A stretch of 21,937 nt of DNA from Actinomycetota bacterium (GCA_017882935.1 JADGOP010000003.1:1-21937); one strand, 5' to 3'. Counted from the first letter of the stretch, positions 13,073 to 20,997 are shown. Notes: generated by a model from the sequence alone, not told the origin. Numbers and translations: made by a program.

Positions 13073-14682
13073 GAAGCGACCTCCTTGGTGCGGTAGGCGA
13101 GCTCGGTGAGCCGAGCCGGTTCGATGTCGGGTGGCCGGAGCTCGGCGGTGACGGTGCCGCCCGCGAGCACGATGACGCGGTCGCACACGTGGGACAGCTC
13201 CTCGAAGTCGCTGGTGACGACCAGCACCGAGCAGCCCTCGGCCACGGCGTTGCGGACCAGCGCGTAGATCTCGGCGCGGGCGTTCACGTCGACACCCTGG
13301 GTGGGCTCGTCGAGCAGCAGCACCTTGGGCTCGCGGCGCAGCCAGCGGGCGATGATGACCTTCTGCTGGTTGCCGCCCGACAGGGTGGCCATGCGCTGCT
13401 GCTCGGAGCTGGCCTTGATGAAGAACTGGTCGATGGCCGAGCGGGCGTCGGCGCGGGCGCGGCGGTCGCGCAGCCGCAGGCCCTTCCAGTAGTTCGGGAT
13501 GATGGCGGCGCTGAGGTTGTCGGAGACGCTCATGGCCGGGAACGAGGCCTCGGTGCCGCGGTCTTCGGGGACGTAGGCGATGCCCGCGTCCATGGCGTCG
13601 CCGATGTCGCGGAACCGCACCGGCTTGCCCTCGAGGCTGATGGTGCCGCCCTTGTGGCCGTAGGCGCCGAAGAGCATCTTCAGCAGCTCGGAGCGCCCCG
13701 ACCCGAGCAGGCCGGCGATGCCGAGCACCTCGCCCCTGCGGAGCCCGAAGCTGACGTCGCGCAGCGGCCCGCCCGACAGGTGGGAGACCTCGATGACGTG
13801 CTCGTCGCTGACCACCTCGGGCATGTCGGGGAAGAGGCGGTCGAGCGCGCGCCCGGCGATCAGCTCGATGAGGCGGTTCTCGGTGATCTCGTCGCCGGCC
13901 AGGGTGCCGGCCACCTGGCCGTCGCGCAGCACCGTGGCCTGGTCGGCGAACCCGACGACCTCGTCGAGGCGGTGGCTGACGAAGAGGATGGTTTGGCCTG
14001 CCTCGGCGTACCGCCGCAGGGCCGACAGCAGGTGGTCGACCTCGGCCGCGGGCAGCGAGGCGGTGGGCTCGTCGAGCACCAGCACCCCGGACTGCTCGCC
14101 CTCCTGGTCCTGCAGCGCCCGCGCGATGGCCACCATGGCCTGCTCGGCGGGTCGGAGCGAGCGGACGAGGGTGGACGGCTGGGCCGGGATCTCGAAGCGG
14201 TCGAGGAGCGCCTGCGTGCGGTGCCGCATGGCCCGCCACTTGATGGTGCCCATGGGGCCCGTCTCGAAGCCGTTGCCGATGGCGAGGTTCTCGGACACCG
14301 TGAGCGCCGGGAACACCGCAGGGTTCTGGTGGACGAACCGCAGCCCCAGGTCGCGGGCCTCCTCGGGGGTCGTCCGCTCGGCCGCGATGCGGTGGTAGCG
14401 CACCGCGATGGTGCCGCCGGGGTCGGCGTGCTGCACCCCGGCGAGGATCTTGATGAGGGTGGACTTGCCGGATCCGTTGCCGCCGAGGAGCGCGTGGATC
14501 TGACCGGGCGCCGCGCCGAATGTGACGTCGCGCAGCGCCCGGGTGCCGGGAAAGGTCTTGGACAGGTGTTCCACCCGCAGCGCGTCGACCGGACCGCTGT
14601 CGGTGGAGGAGTCGGCGTCGGGCGGGGGAGTCCCGCCCGACGCCGCGTCACCTGCGCCGAGCTGATCGCCCGGGTCGGTCAT
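13069..14682 (-). CDS. Sugar ABC transporter ATPase with two nucleotide-binding domains
   Basis: The 537-residue protein starts at ATG 14682, whose A is shared with the binding-protein stop (TGATG); GTG 14697 is a less likely start. The first 35 residues are a disordered Asp/Ser/Pro-rich leader. NBD1 has Walker A GGNGSGKST (67-75), a Q-loop FVHQNPAVFPAL, a degenerate signature LRPAEQAMVAIAR and Walker B VLVLDEPTASL. NBD2 has a degenerate P-loop GLLGSGRSELLKML, an intact signature LSGGNQQKVIIARWL and Walker B VLLLDEPTQGVD. The split of intact P-loop in NBD1 and intact signature in NBD2 is normal for RbsA/XylG/MglA-type CUT2 ATPases. It powers the permease encoded directly downstream. Confidence 0.95.
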   Translation of the reverse strand: MTDPGDQLGAGDAASGGTPPPDADSSTDSGPVDALRVEHLSKTFPGTRALRDVTFGAAPGQIHALLGGNGSGKSTLIKILAGVQHADPGGTIAVRYHRIAAERTTPEEARDLGLRFVHQNPAVFPALTVSENLAIGNGFETGPMGTIKWRAMRHRTQALLDRFEIPAQPSTLVRSLRPAEQAMVAIARALQDQEGEQSGVLVLDEPTASLPAAEVDHLLSALRRYAEAGQTILFVSHRLDEVVGFADQATVLRDGQVAGTLAGDEITENRLIELIAGRALDRLFPDMPEVVSDEHVIEVSHLSGGPLRDVSFGLRRGEVLGIAGLLGSGRSELLKMLFGAYGHKGGTISLEGKPVRFRDIGDAMDAGIAYVPEDRGTEASFPAMSVSDNLSAAIIPNYWKGLRLRDRRARADARSAIDQFFIKASSEQQRMATLSGGNQQKVIIARWLRREPKVLLLDEPTQGVDVNARAEIYALVRNAVAEGCSVLVVTSDFEELSHVCDRVIVLAGGTVTAELRPPDIEPARLTELAYRTKEVAS

Positions 14683-15884
14683 CAGCTCACGCCCCACGCC
14701 TTCGCGTACTCGGCCTTGAAGTCGATCGACGGGACGTACTCGGAGCCGGGGGCGGGCGGGACGTTGTGGGTCTTGTCGGCGATGACCCAGCCGATGCCGC
14801 TGTCGGACGGCGCCTTGCCCAGGAAGACGCTGTTGAGCGTGTCAGCGGAGGCCCAGCCGGTCCAGGTGGACGAGATGATGTTCACCGCGGTGACCTTGCC
14901 CTGGCGGATGAGGTCGAGCTCGGGGGCGAAGCCCTCGCCGCCCATCACGTGCAGGGTGCCGGCCTTGGCGCCGAGCGACGGGGCGATGCCCAGCTGCGTG
15001 ACGTAGGTATAGGGGCTCTTGACCCAGTCGGCCTCGGGGTGGCGCAGCAGCTCGGCCTGCACCTTGGCCTGGATCTTGCCGGTGGTGATGTCGGACGAGG
15101 TCACCTTGAGCGTGTCGACGATCTTGGAGCCGCCCGACGCGTTGATGGTGTCGGTGAAGCCCTTGAGCGTGTAGTAGAGCACCGTGAACTCGGGGTCCTG
15201 GATGGCGATGATCTTGGCCTTGTTGTTCGAGGCGGCGATGATGTACTGCGCCTGGTCGGCGCCGTAGGACTCGGTGAACTTGTCGATGTTGGCGGCCTTG
15301 GCGCCGTAGTTGATCGAGGCGCTGAAGAGGCCACTCGAGGCGCCGCCCGCGTGGGCGTCGTTGCAGTCGAAGGCGTAGATGGCGACGACCTTGATGCCGG
15401 CGTTCTTGGCCTCCTGGAGCGGCTGCTGCACGTTCTGGCAGTCGATGGCCACGAGGATGATGCCGTCGGGCTTGGCGGTGACCGCCTGGCGCACCAGGGG
15501 GGCGTACTTCGACGGGTTCAGCTGCGCGTCGTAGATGGTGACCTTCCAGCCGAGCTTCCGGGCTGCCTCAGCGGCGCCGTTGGCCGGGACCTGGCTGCTG
15601 ATCGAGGCCTGGCTGGCCGAGATGATGATGATCTTCTTGCCCTTCGTCGCCGGACGCGGCGTCGACGAGACGTTGGTGTTGCTCCCTTGGAAGTTGATCT
15701 GGGTGGCCGCCTTCGCCTTGGCGAGCGCGACGGACGAGTCCTGCGCGGCGACGGTGCCGGTGTCGCCTCCGCTGCTGGAGCTGTTCGACGAGGTCTTGCT
15801 CGAGCTGCACGCCACGGCGATGGCGATGGCGGCGAGCACGATGGCGGCGCGGGTGAGGCTGCGGACATGGGATTGCGATCGCAT
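14682..15884 (-). CDS. Sugar-binding lipoprotein of the CUT2 ABC importer
   Basis: The 400-residue protein starts at ATG 15884, with AGGAG four to five bases upstream. The in-frame upstream extension is Arg/Pro noise. A signal peptide (basic 8-12, hydrophobic 13-25) ends in a lipobox AVAC with Cys26, followed by a Ser/Thr-rich tether. The binding domain begins KKIIIISASQASISSQVPAN, and its lobes carry KPDGIILVAIDCQNVQQPLQ, AGIKVVAIYAFDCND and NNKAKIIAIQDPEFTVLYYT, as in periplasmic binding protein family 4 (ribose/xylose class). Two Cys in lobe 1 (both DC/CN contexts) may pair. It delivers the ligand to the permease. Order SBP-ATPase-permease, overlapping, marks one operon. A leader hairpin precedes it. 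Confidence 0.93.
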   Translation of the reverse strand: MRSQSHVRSLTRAAIVLAAIAIAVACSSSKTSSNSSSSGGDTGTVAAQDSSVALAKAKAATQINFQGSNTNVSSTPRPATKGKKIIIISASQASISSQVPANGAAEAARKLGWKVTIYDAQLNPSKYAPLVRQAVTAKPDGIILVAIDCQNVQQPLQEAKNAGIKVVAIYAFDCNDAHAGGASSGLFSASINYGAKAANIDKFTESYGADQAQYIIAASNNKAKIIAIQDPEFTVLYYTLKGFTDTINASGGSKIVDTLKVTSSDITTGKIQAKVQAELLRHPEADWVKSPYTYVTQLGIAPSLGAKAGTLHVMGGEGFAPELDLIRQGKVTAVNIISSTWTGWASADTLNSVFLGKAPSDSGIGWVIADKTHNVPPAPGSEYVPSIDFKAEYAKAWGVS

Positions 15885-15906
15885 GGAACTCCTAGTGCGT
15901 GGGAGC

Positions 15907-15949
15907 GTCGGACGCCGGCCCCCGCGCGATGCGGGCTGTGGTGTCCGAC
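15907..15949 (-). promoter_or_regulatory. Structured mRNA leader of the ABC importer operon
   Basis: On the minus strand GTCGGAC (15949-15943) pairs with GTCCGAC (15913-15907), and an inner GCCCGC / GCGGG-containing stem lies between them, giving a two-tier hairpin that ends about 23 bases before the ATG. A -10-like TACCCT lies at 15980-15975, so the hairpin would be in the transcript. CCGACC at 15971-15966 could compete for the first arm, but it overlaps the expected transcription start. I recognise no known riboswitch. Confidence 0.4.
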
Positions 15950-15974
15950 CGAGCAAGTTCTGCCTGGTCGGCAC

Positions 15975-15980
15975 AGGGTA
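15975..15980 (-). promoter_or_regulatory. -10-like box of the ABC importer operon
   Basis: TACCCT on the minus strand fits TANNNT. Initiation about seven bases downstream would give an RNA leader of roughly 83 bases before the binding-protein ATG, containing the hairpin at 15949-15907. The -35 region is unconvincing. Confidence 0.3.
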
Positions 15981-16018
15981 ACCCGCAGGTGGGCCCCGTG
16001 ACGGGAGGCACGGAACGA

Positions 16019-16038
16019 CACTGACCCCGGTGTCAGTG
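16019..16038 (-). terminator. Hairpin containing the stop codon of the hypothetical gene
   Basis: CACTGAC (16019-16025) and GTCAGTG (16032-16038) form a 7-bp stem with a 6-nt loop. The minus-strand stop TGA (16035-16033) is inside the first-transcribed arm. No T-tract follows. It may separate the hypothetical gene from the importer operon. Confidence 0.4.
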
Positions 16039-16494
16039 GCGGTCGGTCGCGGGCGGCAGGACGACGGGAACGCCGCGGCGGCTGGTGGCCACGAGGCGCG
16101 GGTAGCGGGCGCGGGGTGGGGTCGGCGACGAGGGCGATTCGCTGCGGAAGCCGCGCAGGCGCAGCACGTCGGTGAGGAGGTCGGCGGTGTTCCAGTCGAC
16201 GAGGTCGAACAAGGTGATCTGCTGGCCGGCGGTCTCGATGCGCGCCTCGACGCTGCCGTTGCGGTGCAACCGCTGGATGGTGCCACCGGAGCTGAGGTCG
16301 ACGCTGCGCTCGGTGCCGTCGGTGGAAACCACCACCAGGCGTCGGCCGGCGGCATCGACGGCGACGGCGGCGTCGCGCCCGTCGACGACCGCTTCGAACG
16401 CGAGCTCGGGCGAGCCGTCGTCGAAGATGCGCGCCAAGGCCTCGAGCGTCTCCGCCGCCGAGCGGGTTCGGGGATGTTCTCCCATCGTGCTCAC
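16033..16494 (-). CDS. Hypothetical protein, beta-strand-rich
   Basis: The protein has 153 residues. GTG 16494 is chosen because GGGAGG lies exactly seven bases upstream; ATG 16485, three codons later, is the alternative. Residues 10-30 form a helix (AAETLEALARIFDDG). Then come alternating short strands (AFEAVVDGRDAAVAVDAAGR, RLVVVSTDGTERSVDL, TIQRLHRNGSVEARIETAGQ) and a helix LVDWNTADLLTDVLRLRGF. The C-terminal 35 residues are Pro/Arg-rich and probably disordered. There is no signal peptide or membrane segment. I do not recognise the family. It lies between the uroporphyrinogen synthase-like gene and the importer, 143 bases after the former, and its own leader contains a GAGTCA/TGACTC inverted repeat (16529-16549). 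Confidence 0.6.
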   Translation of the reverse strand: MSTMGEHPRTRSAAETLEALARIFDDGSPELAFEAVVDGRDAAVAVDAAGRRLVVVSTDGTERSVDLSSGGTIQRLHRNGSVEARIETAGQQITLFDLVDWNTADLLTDVLRLRGFRSESPSSPTPPRARYPRLVATSRRGVPVVLPPATDRH

Positions 16495-16528
16495 GCCTGC
16501 GCCTCCCTGCGCCGGGGCCTCCGTCTGC

Positions 16529-16549
16529 GAGTCATCGGGTCGCTGACTC
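16529..16549. promoter_or_regulatory. Short inverted repeat in the leader of the hypothetical gene
   Basis: GAGTCA (16529-16534) and TGACTC (16544-16549) form a perfect 6-bp repeat with a 9-nt centre, about 35 bases before GTG 16494. It could be an operator or a small leader hairpin; a 6-bp repeat can also be chance. Confidence 0.2.
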
Positions 16550-16613
16550 CCGGCTGCACTGCTGTCATCCTGCGTCAACTCGGGGCGTCGCGCAATGCAA
16601 CGTGTCCGATGGC

Positions 16614-16641
16614 CACCCACCGGGTGATCCTGACGGGTCAG
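16614..16641 (-). terminator. Tandem short hairpins at the end of the uroporphyrinogen synthase-like gene
   Basis: In the order transcribed, CTGAC-CC-GTCAG (16641-16630), which embeds the stop codon, is followed by CACCC-GGT-GGGTG (16626-16614). Both stems are five base pairs. A weak terminator is plausible but unproven. Confidence 0.3.
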
Positions 16642-17480
16642 ACGAGGCCGAGCGCCGCGGCGGTGGTCACGAGGAGCGCGCCCAGGCGCGGTCGCTCCGG
16701 CTCGAGGGCCGGTGCGATGCCGTGGCGGCGCAGGGTGGCCGAGCAGACCTCGCCGATCGACGTGGCGAGCACCCCGTCGGCGAAGGCGGCGCGGACGTCG
16801 TCGAGCAGGTCCTCGGCCGCCGCGATGCGGGCGAGGCCCACGACCGCGGGTGAGCTGGTGAAGGTGACGGCGTCGACCTCCCGCCGGGCGATGCGGCGCA
16901 GCAGCGCCACCGCGGGGGCGTGGTCGAGCGGCAGGGCCCAGCGGTAGACGGGCACGGCGATGACGTCGGCGACGTGACCTCGCAGCCGCTCGACGAGGTA
17001 GCGCTCTGCCTCGGCCGCGTCGGCGCCCAGCGTGACCTCGGTGTCGGCGTCGAGGTCGCCGTCGAGCTGCACGGCCACCCGGGTGCCGGCGTGGTGGGTG
17101 GCGATGCGCTCGACGAGGTCCTCGTACCGGCCACGGGGGGACTGCCACGCCGCGGTGACCCCGTTCTCGGCGGCCGCCCGCACCGCCTTCGGGCCCCGCC
17201 CGTACACCGTGGTGCCCTGCAGCGTGGTGCGGAGCGCGTCGTCGAGGCCGAGCTCGGCGGCCCCGGCGAACCAGGCCCGCACCCCCGTGCCCGTGTGCAG
17301 CAGGACCACGTCGGGCGGCGCGGCGATGACGGCCTCGGTGGCGGCGCGGAACGCGGGCTCGTCGCCGGGCGAGACCGAGCGGACGGTGGGGCCGCTGACG
17401 ACCTCGGCGCCGTGGCGCTCGAAGTACTGGCGCTGCTCGTCGATGCGACGGCTCGCGGTGACGCCGATGGTGACGGTCAT
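16638..17480 (-). CDS. Uroporphyrinogen-III synthase (HemD) domain protein
   Basis: The 280-residue protein starts at ATG 17480, overlapping the epimerase stop as ATGA. The sequence follows the HemD plan: TIGVTASRRIDEQRQYFERH at the N-terminus, VVLLHTGTGVRAWFAGAAELG in lobe 1, TTVYGRGPKAVRAAAENGV, then the lobe 2 pattern VDAVTFTSSPAVVGLARIAA and VLATSIGEVCSATLRRHGIA, ending ALLVTTAAALGLV. HemD cyclises hydroxymethylbilane to uroporphyrinogen III in tetrapyrrole synthesis. No other heme, cobalamin or siroheme gene is in the window. Some actinobacterial proteins with this domain act as nitrate-assimilation regulators, but those carry a C-terminal DNA-binding domain that is absent here. The enzyme or a recruited sensor role remains open. 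Confidence 0.85.
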   Translation of the reverse strand: MTVTIGVTASRRIDEQRQYFERHGAEVVSGPTVRSVSPGDEPAFRAATEAVIAAPPDVVLLHTGTGVRAWFAGAAELGLDDALRTTLQGTTVYGRGPKAVRAAAENGVTAAWQSPRGRYEDLVERIATHHAGTRVAVQLDGDLDADTEVTLGADAAEAERYLVERLRGHVADVIAVPVYRWALPLDHAPAVALLRRIARREVDAVTFTSSPAVVGLARIAAAEDLLDDVRAAFADGVLATSIGEVCSATLRRHGIAPALEPERPRLGALLVTTAAALGLV

Positions 17481-18397
17481 CCGGCCACGATGCCCCAGGA
17501 GGCCGCGAACGCCTCGCCCGGCTCCAGCACCAGCAGGTCGGTGCCCGACGCGAGCGCGTTGGCCGGGCACGTCATGGGCTCGACGGCCAGGGCCCGTCGG
17601 GCGTGCTCGGGGCCGAGCCCGTCGCCGGTGAAGACCTGCAGCCACCGGAAGGCGGCGTCGGCCCAGAGCGTGGCGCTGCGGTCGCGGCCGGCAAGCGTGA
17701 CCCGGATGCGCCCGTCGGCGGGGTCGGGGACGAGGGTGCCGAAGCCGTGGTCGAGCGCGACGGCTCCGATCGGTCGGCCGCCCCGGAAGTCGAGCCCGGC
17801 GGCGGCCACGTCGGCCTCGCCGTCGGGGATCGACCGGCCGTCGGTGTGCAGCACGGTGGCTGCGGGCAGCGTGAGGACGTCGGCATCGACGAGGTCGGAC
17901 CCGGCCGTGAGGTACGGGTGGAATCCGGCACCGAAGGGTGCGCGTGAGGCACCGACGTTGCGCGCCTCCAGGCGCACGGTGAGCCCCTGGGACGCGGCGA
18001 GCGCGTAGCTGACACGCAGGTCGAGTGCGTGGGGGTAGCCGGGCTGCGGGTGGAGTCGGTGCCCCCACGTGGCGGTGTCGGCGGTGTGCTCGACCAGGAG
18101 CCAGTTGCTCCAGCGGGTGAGGCCGTGGATCGCATGGCCCTCGGAGGGCTGGCTCAGCGCGAGCTGCTCGGCGTGACCGTCGAAGGTGTAGCGACCGTCG
18201 GCCACCCGGTTCGGCCAGGGCACCAGGACCTGCCCCCGCCCGGCGCCGCACCTCGCGGTCTCGGCGTAGCCGGCGACGAGCGGCCTGCCATCGAGGGTGA
18301 GGGTGCGGAGCCCGCCACCGACCTCGGTGGTGGCGGCCGCGTAGCCACCGGCCTTGATCTCGGCCTGGGCCCCCGACGGGACGACCGGTGGGCGCAC
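17477..18397 (-). CDS. Aldose 1-epimerase (galactose mutarotase) family protein
   Basis: The 306-residue beta-sandwich enzyme interconverts alpha and beta anomers of aldoses. It contains SEGHAIHGLTRWSNW (first active-site His region), GAGFHPYLTAGSD (second His) and RRALAVEPMTCPANAL with the Glu that acts as base. The chosen start is GTG 18397; the longer frame to 18598 is antiparallel noise inside the decarboxylase gene. A CTG at 18412 overlapping the upstream stop (CTGA) is an alternative, as for the TetR gene, and neither has a good ribosome binding site. Translation is probably coupled to the gene upstream. It fits with the sugar importer encoded further along the same strand. Confidence 0.87.
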   Translation of the reverse strand: MRPPVVPSGAQAEIKAGGYAAATTEVGGGLRTLTLDGRPLVAGYAETARCGAGRGQVLVPWPNRVADGRYTFDGHAEQLALSQPSEGHAIHGLTRWSNWLLVEHTADTATWGHRLHPQPGYPHALDLRVSYALAASQGLTVRLEARNVGASRAPFGAGFHPYLTAGSDLVDADVLTLPAATVLHTDGRSIPDGEADVAAAGLDFRGGRPIGAVALDHGFGTLVPDPADGRIRVTLAGRDRSATLWADAAFRWLQVFTGDGLGPEHARRALAVEPMTCPANALASGTDLLVLEPGEAFAASWGIVAG

Positions 18398-18411
18398 GGC
18401 GGCGGTGGTGG

Positions 18412-19377
18412 TCAGCGGCGGACGGTGACCACGTCGGCGGGGCCGAACGTGGACTGTAGGTGGCTGGTGGCGCTGGCCATGAGCGCCCGCTTGGGGAGCC
18501 CCAGGCCTCGCAGCGCGGTGGCGAGCGGGCCCTGGCGCCCGAGCACCAGGGAGGCGCCGCCGAGCCGGGCGCCTCCGCCGGAGCCCTTCACCTCCCACTC
18601 GGTGCGACGCAGGATGCCGTCACGGAACGAGTAGGTGGGGGGCATCTTCTGGGGCTGGGGGAGCGGCCCGCTGTCGGCGATCGTGAGGGTGAGCTCGGTG
18701 CCGTGCGAGCTGGTGAGCACGCAGGCGGTGCGGCCGTGCTGGGAGCTGATCTCGATGTCGGCGATCCACTTGGGGTAGCCCCAGATGGTGTTGCCGGCCG
18801 CGCAGGTGAACTCCTGGTCGACGGGCAGGTCGTGGACGAACGTGCCGAGGTGGCCACGGGCGAACTCGGCGGTCAGCGTGAGCCTGCCGGGGTTGGGCGC
18901 CGCGTCGTGGGGGCGCACCATGACGGTGACGGCCAGCTCGCTGTAGCGGTCGAGGTCGCCGTCGAGGTAGCGCACGAAGGCCAGGGCGATCATGGCCCGA
19001 CCGGGGACCGGCTGGGCCACCGTGAGCCCGGAGTAGTCGATCAGCCGTTGGGCCGCGGCGGCCGGGACGAGCCACGTGGCCGACCACTGCTGGGCCTCGC
19101 GGATGTGCACGGGCAGGGTGACGGTGCGGCCGAGGATCTCGAACCGGTCGGCAGCCGGTGCCTGGCTGTCGTCGGCGGCCGGCGGGGTGGAGCCGGTCGT
19201 CTGGTCGGGGCGGAGGCTGGTTGGCACGTGGGCGGTCCCGGTGGTGAGGTCGATGACGAGGTCGGCGTCGGAGGTGGCACGGCAGCCTGCCCGGACCTGG
19301 CGCTGCCGGGCGGTGTGGCGGGTGTCGTCGCGCAGGCTCATGGCGCCTCTGCGTGGTTGGGAGAGAAAGTCTGTCAC
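18412..19377 (-). CDS. Acetoacetate decarboxylase-like protein
   Basis: The protein has 321 residues. GTG 19377 is chosen because GGAGG lies five bases upstream; ATG 19341 would shorten it by 12. The N-terminal 75 residues are low-complexity and polar. The conserved part begins near ILGRTVTLPVHIREAQQWSA and carries RYLDGDLDRYSELAVTVMVR and GNTIWGYPKWIADIEISSQ. The Lys of GYPK (Lys203) aligns with the Schiff-base Lys of the acetoacetate decarboxylase fold. The family includes true decarboxylases and enzymes with other keto-acid chemistry, so activity is uncertain. It heads a minus-strand unit with the epimerase and HemD-domain genes and diverges from the mannosyltransferase across 120 bases in which I see no clear minus-strand promoter. 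Confidence 0.85.
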   Translation of the reverse strand: MTDFLSQPRRGAMSLRDDTRHTARQRQVRAGCRATSDADLVIDLTTGTAHVPTSLRPDQTTGSTPPAADDSQAPAADRFEILGRTVTLPVHIREAQQWSATWLVPAAAAQRLIDYSGLTVAQPVPGRAMIALAFVRYLDGDLDRYSELAVTVMVRPHDAAPNPGRLTLTAEFARGHLGTFVHDLPVDQEFTCAAGNTIWGYPKWIADIEISSQHGRTACVLTSSHGTELTLTIADSGPLPQPQKMPPTYSFRDGILRRTEWEVKGSGGGARLGGASLVLGRQGPLATALRGLGLPKRALMASATSHLQSTFGPADVVTVRR

Positions 19378-19484
19378 CCACGCCTCCTCCGTGCTCGCCC
19401 GGAGCGCAGGGGCGAGGGCCCGACGGGGCTCACGGCGGCGCCCACCTGCGCCGTCACCGCCCGGGGCAGTGCGGGTGCGGGGCG

Positions 19485-19490
19485 TAGGAT
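19485..19490 (+). promoter_or_regulatory. Leaderless-type -10 box for the mannosyltransferase gene
   Basis: TAGGAT ends seven bases before the GTG at 19498. The same bases could act as a distant weak Shine-Dalgarno sequence, but the spacing fits a -10 box better. Confidence 0.4.
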
Positions 19491-19497
19491 CGGCGCC

Positions 19498-20961
19498 GTG
19501 ACCGCGTCGGTCCGGGATCCGGACGCCACCGATCCCGGCGCTCGCGTCGACCCCCGGCGGGCCCGGGCCGCGACGTGGGGCGTGGTCACCGTCGTGCTCG
19601 GCACCGGTGCCTACCTGCTCGTCGGGCCCCATGGGCCGTTGTGGCTGCTGCTCCTGCTCCTCGCGGCGGGCTACGCCGGGTTCGCCGCGCTGGTCTGGGG
19701 TGGCCGGAACGAGGGTGCGCTGTCGCGTCGTGCGGTGCTCGTCGCCACCGCAGTCCTGTTCCTGCTGGCCCTCGCCAACCCGCCCATCGAGTCGGGCGAC
19801 GTGTGGTCGTACGCCATGTACGGCCGCATGGTGAGCACCTATCACGACAACCCGTACACGCATGTCCCATCCGACTACCCGACCGATCCCGTGGCCCGGC
19901 GGGTGACGCGCATCTGGAAGAGCACGCCCTCGGTGTACGGCCCCGTCTTCGTCGCCACCGCGGCGCCGGGCATGCGGCTGGTGGGCACTTCGGCGCTGGG
20001 AGCACGCCTCTACTTCCAGCTGCTGGCGCTGCTCTCCGTGGCGGCCGCCATGTGGCTCGTCTACCGCTGGACCGGCGGCAGCGCGCTCGCGCTGGCGCTG
20101 GTCGGCCTCAACCCGTTCGTGGTGGTCAGCGTCATCAACGGCGCGCACAACGACGCGACGGTGGGCCTCCTGGTCCTGGCGGGCATCCTGCTCGCGGAGC
20201 GCGGACACCTGCGCTGGTGCGCGGTGGTCCTCGCGGCCGCCGTGGCCATCAAGGTGGCCGCCGTGCTGTGCGTCATCGGGCTGGCGGTGTGGCTGGGGCG
20301 CCAGCGTGGCTGGCGTGCCGCGGTGGAGACGGCGCTCGGCTGCCTGCTGGTCACCGCGGGCCTCTACCTGCTCGGGGGCGGCACCATCGCGGTCGAGCCG
20401 CTGCAGCACGCCAGCGCGCAGATCAGCTGGGGATCCGTCTGGTACCTGGCCCGCAGCGGCATCACCAACGTGAGCGCCACCCCCGGCACGCCCGCCTGGT
20501 ACGCCAGCCAGCGCGCCGCCCGCCAGCTCTCGCTGATCGCCAGCGCGCTGGCCGTGGGGCTGGCGGTGCTGCTGGTGTTCCGGACCCGGGCCAAGTCGAA
20601 CCCCGCCATCGTCGTGGGGCTCGCCGTCTTCGCCTACGGCCTCGTCGGGGCCTACGTGCTGCCGTGGTACCTGGCGTGGGGCCTCATCCCGCTGGCGCTC
20701 GCCTACCGGTCGCGCTCCGCGCTCGCGCTGCTGTTCTTCGCCGCCGTGCTCCACCTCGGCTTCGTGCCCGACGCACGCGCGATCCTGCACAACCAGTCGA
20801 GCCACGGGCTGGCGCACTCGCTCCAGAGTGCCTACATCCACTTTGTCGTGCCGACGCTCGAGGTGGTGGCCGTCGTGGCCGCGCTGGTGTGGACCTCGTC
20901 GGAGGCGCGGCACCGGCTGCGTGCCCGCTGGCCACGCTTGCCGGCACACGACGCGCACTGA
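19498..20961 (+). CDS. Polytopic mannosyltransferase, MptB/GT-C-like
   Basis: The 487-residue integral membrane protein has roughly 12 hydrophobic segments. The start is GTG 19498; the in-frame extension to 18460 is noise antisense to the decarboxylase gene. The first extracytoplasmic loop holds the motif-bearing stretch ANPPIESGDVWSYAMYGRMV (Asp as likely catalytic residue of a GT-C enzyme), then STYHDNPYTHVPSDYPTDPV and TPSVYGPVFVATAAPGM, all typical of the polyprenol-phosphomannose-dependent alpha-1,6 mannosyltransferases (MptB family). Such enzymes extend lipomannan-type glycolipids using lipid-linked mannose. Acceptor and sugar are not provable here; a DUF2029/GT87 assignment is the alternative. 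The C-terminal 20 residues are basic and cytoplasmic. Confidence 0.85.
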   Translation: MTASVRDPDATDPGARVDPRRARAATWGVVTVVLGTGAYLLVGPHGPLWLLLLLLAAGYAGFAALVWGGRNEGALSRRAVLVATAVLFLLALANPPIESGDVWSYAMYGRMVSTYHDNPYTHVPSDYPTDPVARRVTRIWKSTPSVYGPVFVATAAPGMRLVGTSALGARLYFQLLALLSVAAAMWLVYRWTGGSALALALVGLNPFVVVSVINGAHNDATVGLLVLAGILLAERGHLRWCAVVLAAAVAIKVAAVLCVIGLAVWLGRQRGWRAAVETALGCLLVTAGLYLLGGGTIAVEPLQHASAQISWGSVWYLARSGITNVSATPGTPAWYASQRAARQLSLIASALAVGLAVLLVFRTRAKSNPAIVVGLAVFAYGLVGAYVLPWYLAWGLIPLALAYRSRSALALLFFAAVLHLGFVPDARAILHNQSSHGLAHSLQSAYIHFVVPTLEVVAVVAALVWTSSEARHRLRARWPRLPAHDAH

Positions 20962-20975
20962 CCCCGGCGCCGGGG
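20962..20975. terminator. Short GC palindrome after the mannosyltransferase gene
   Basis: CCCCGGCGCCGGGG directly follows the stop codon. It is fully self-complementary, but a hairpin from it would have a short stem once a loop is allowed, and no T-tract follows, so terminator function is doubtful. Confidence 0.2.
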
Positions 20976-20997
20976 GTGCCAGCTCGGGTGGCGCCAG

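Noticed and set aside
13073..14239. Long minus-strand extension of the permease gene
   Set aside because: It is another frame of the ATPase gene. GTG 13072 has AAGGAGG at seven bases and overlaps the ATPase stop.
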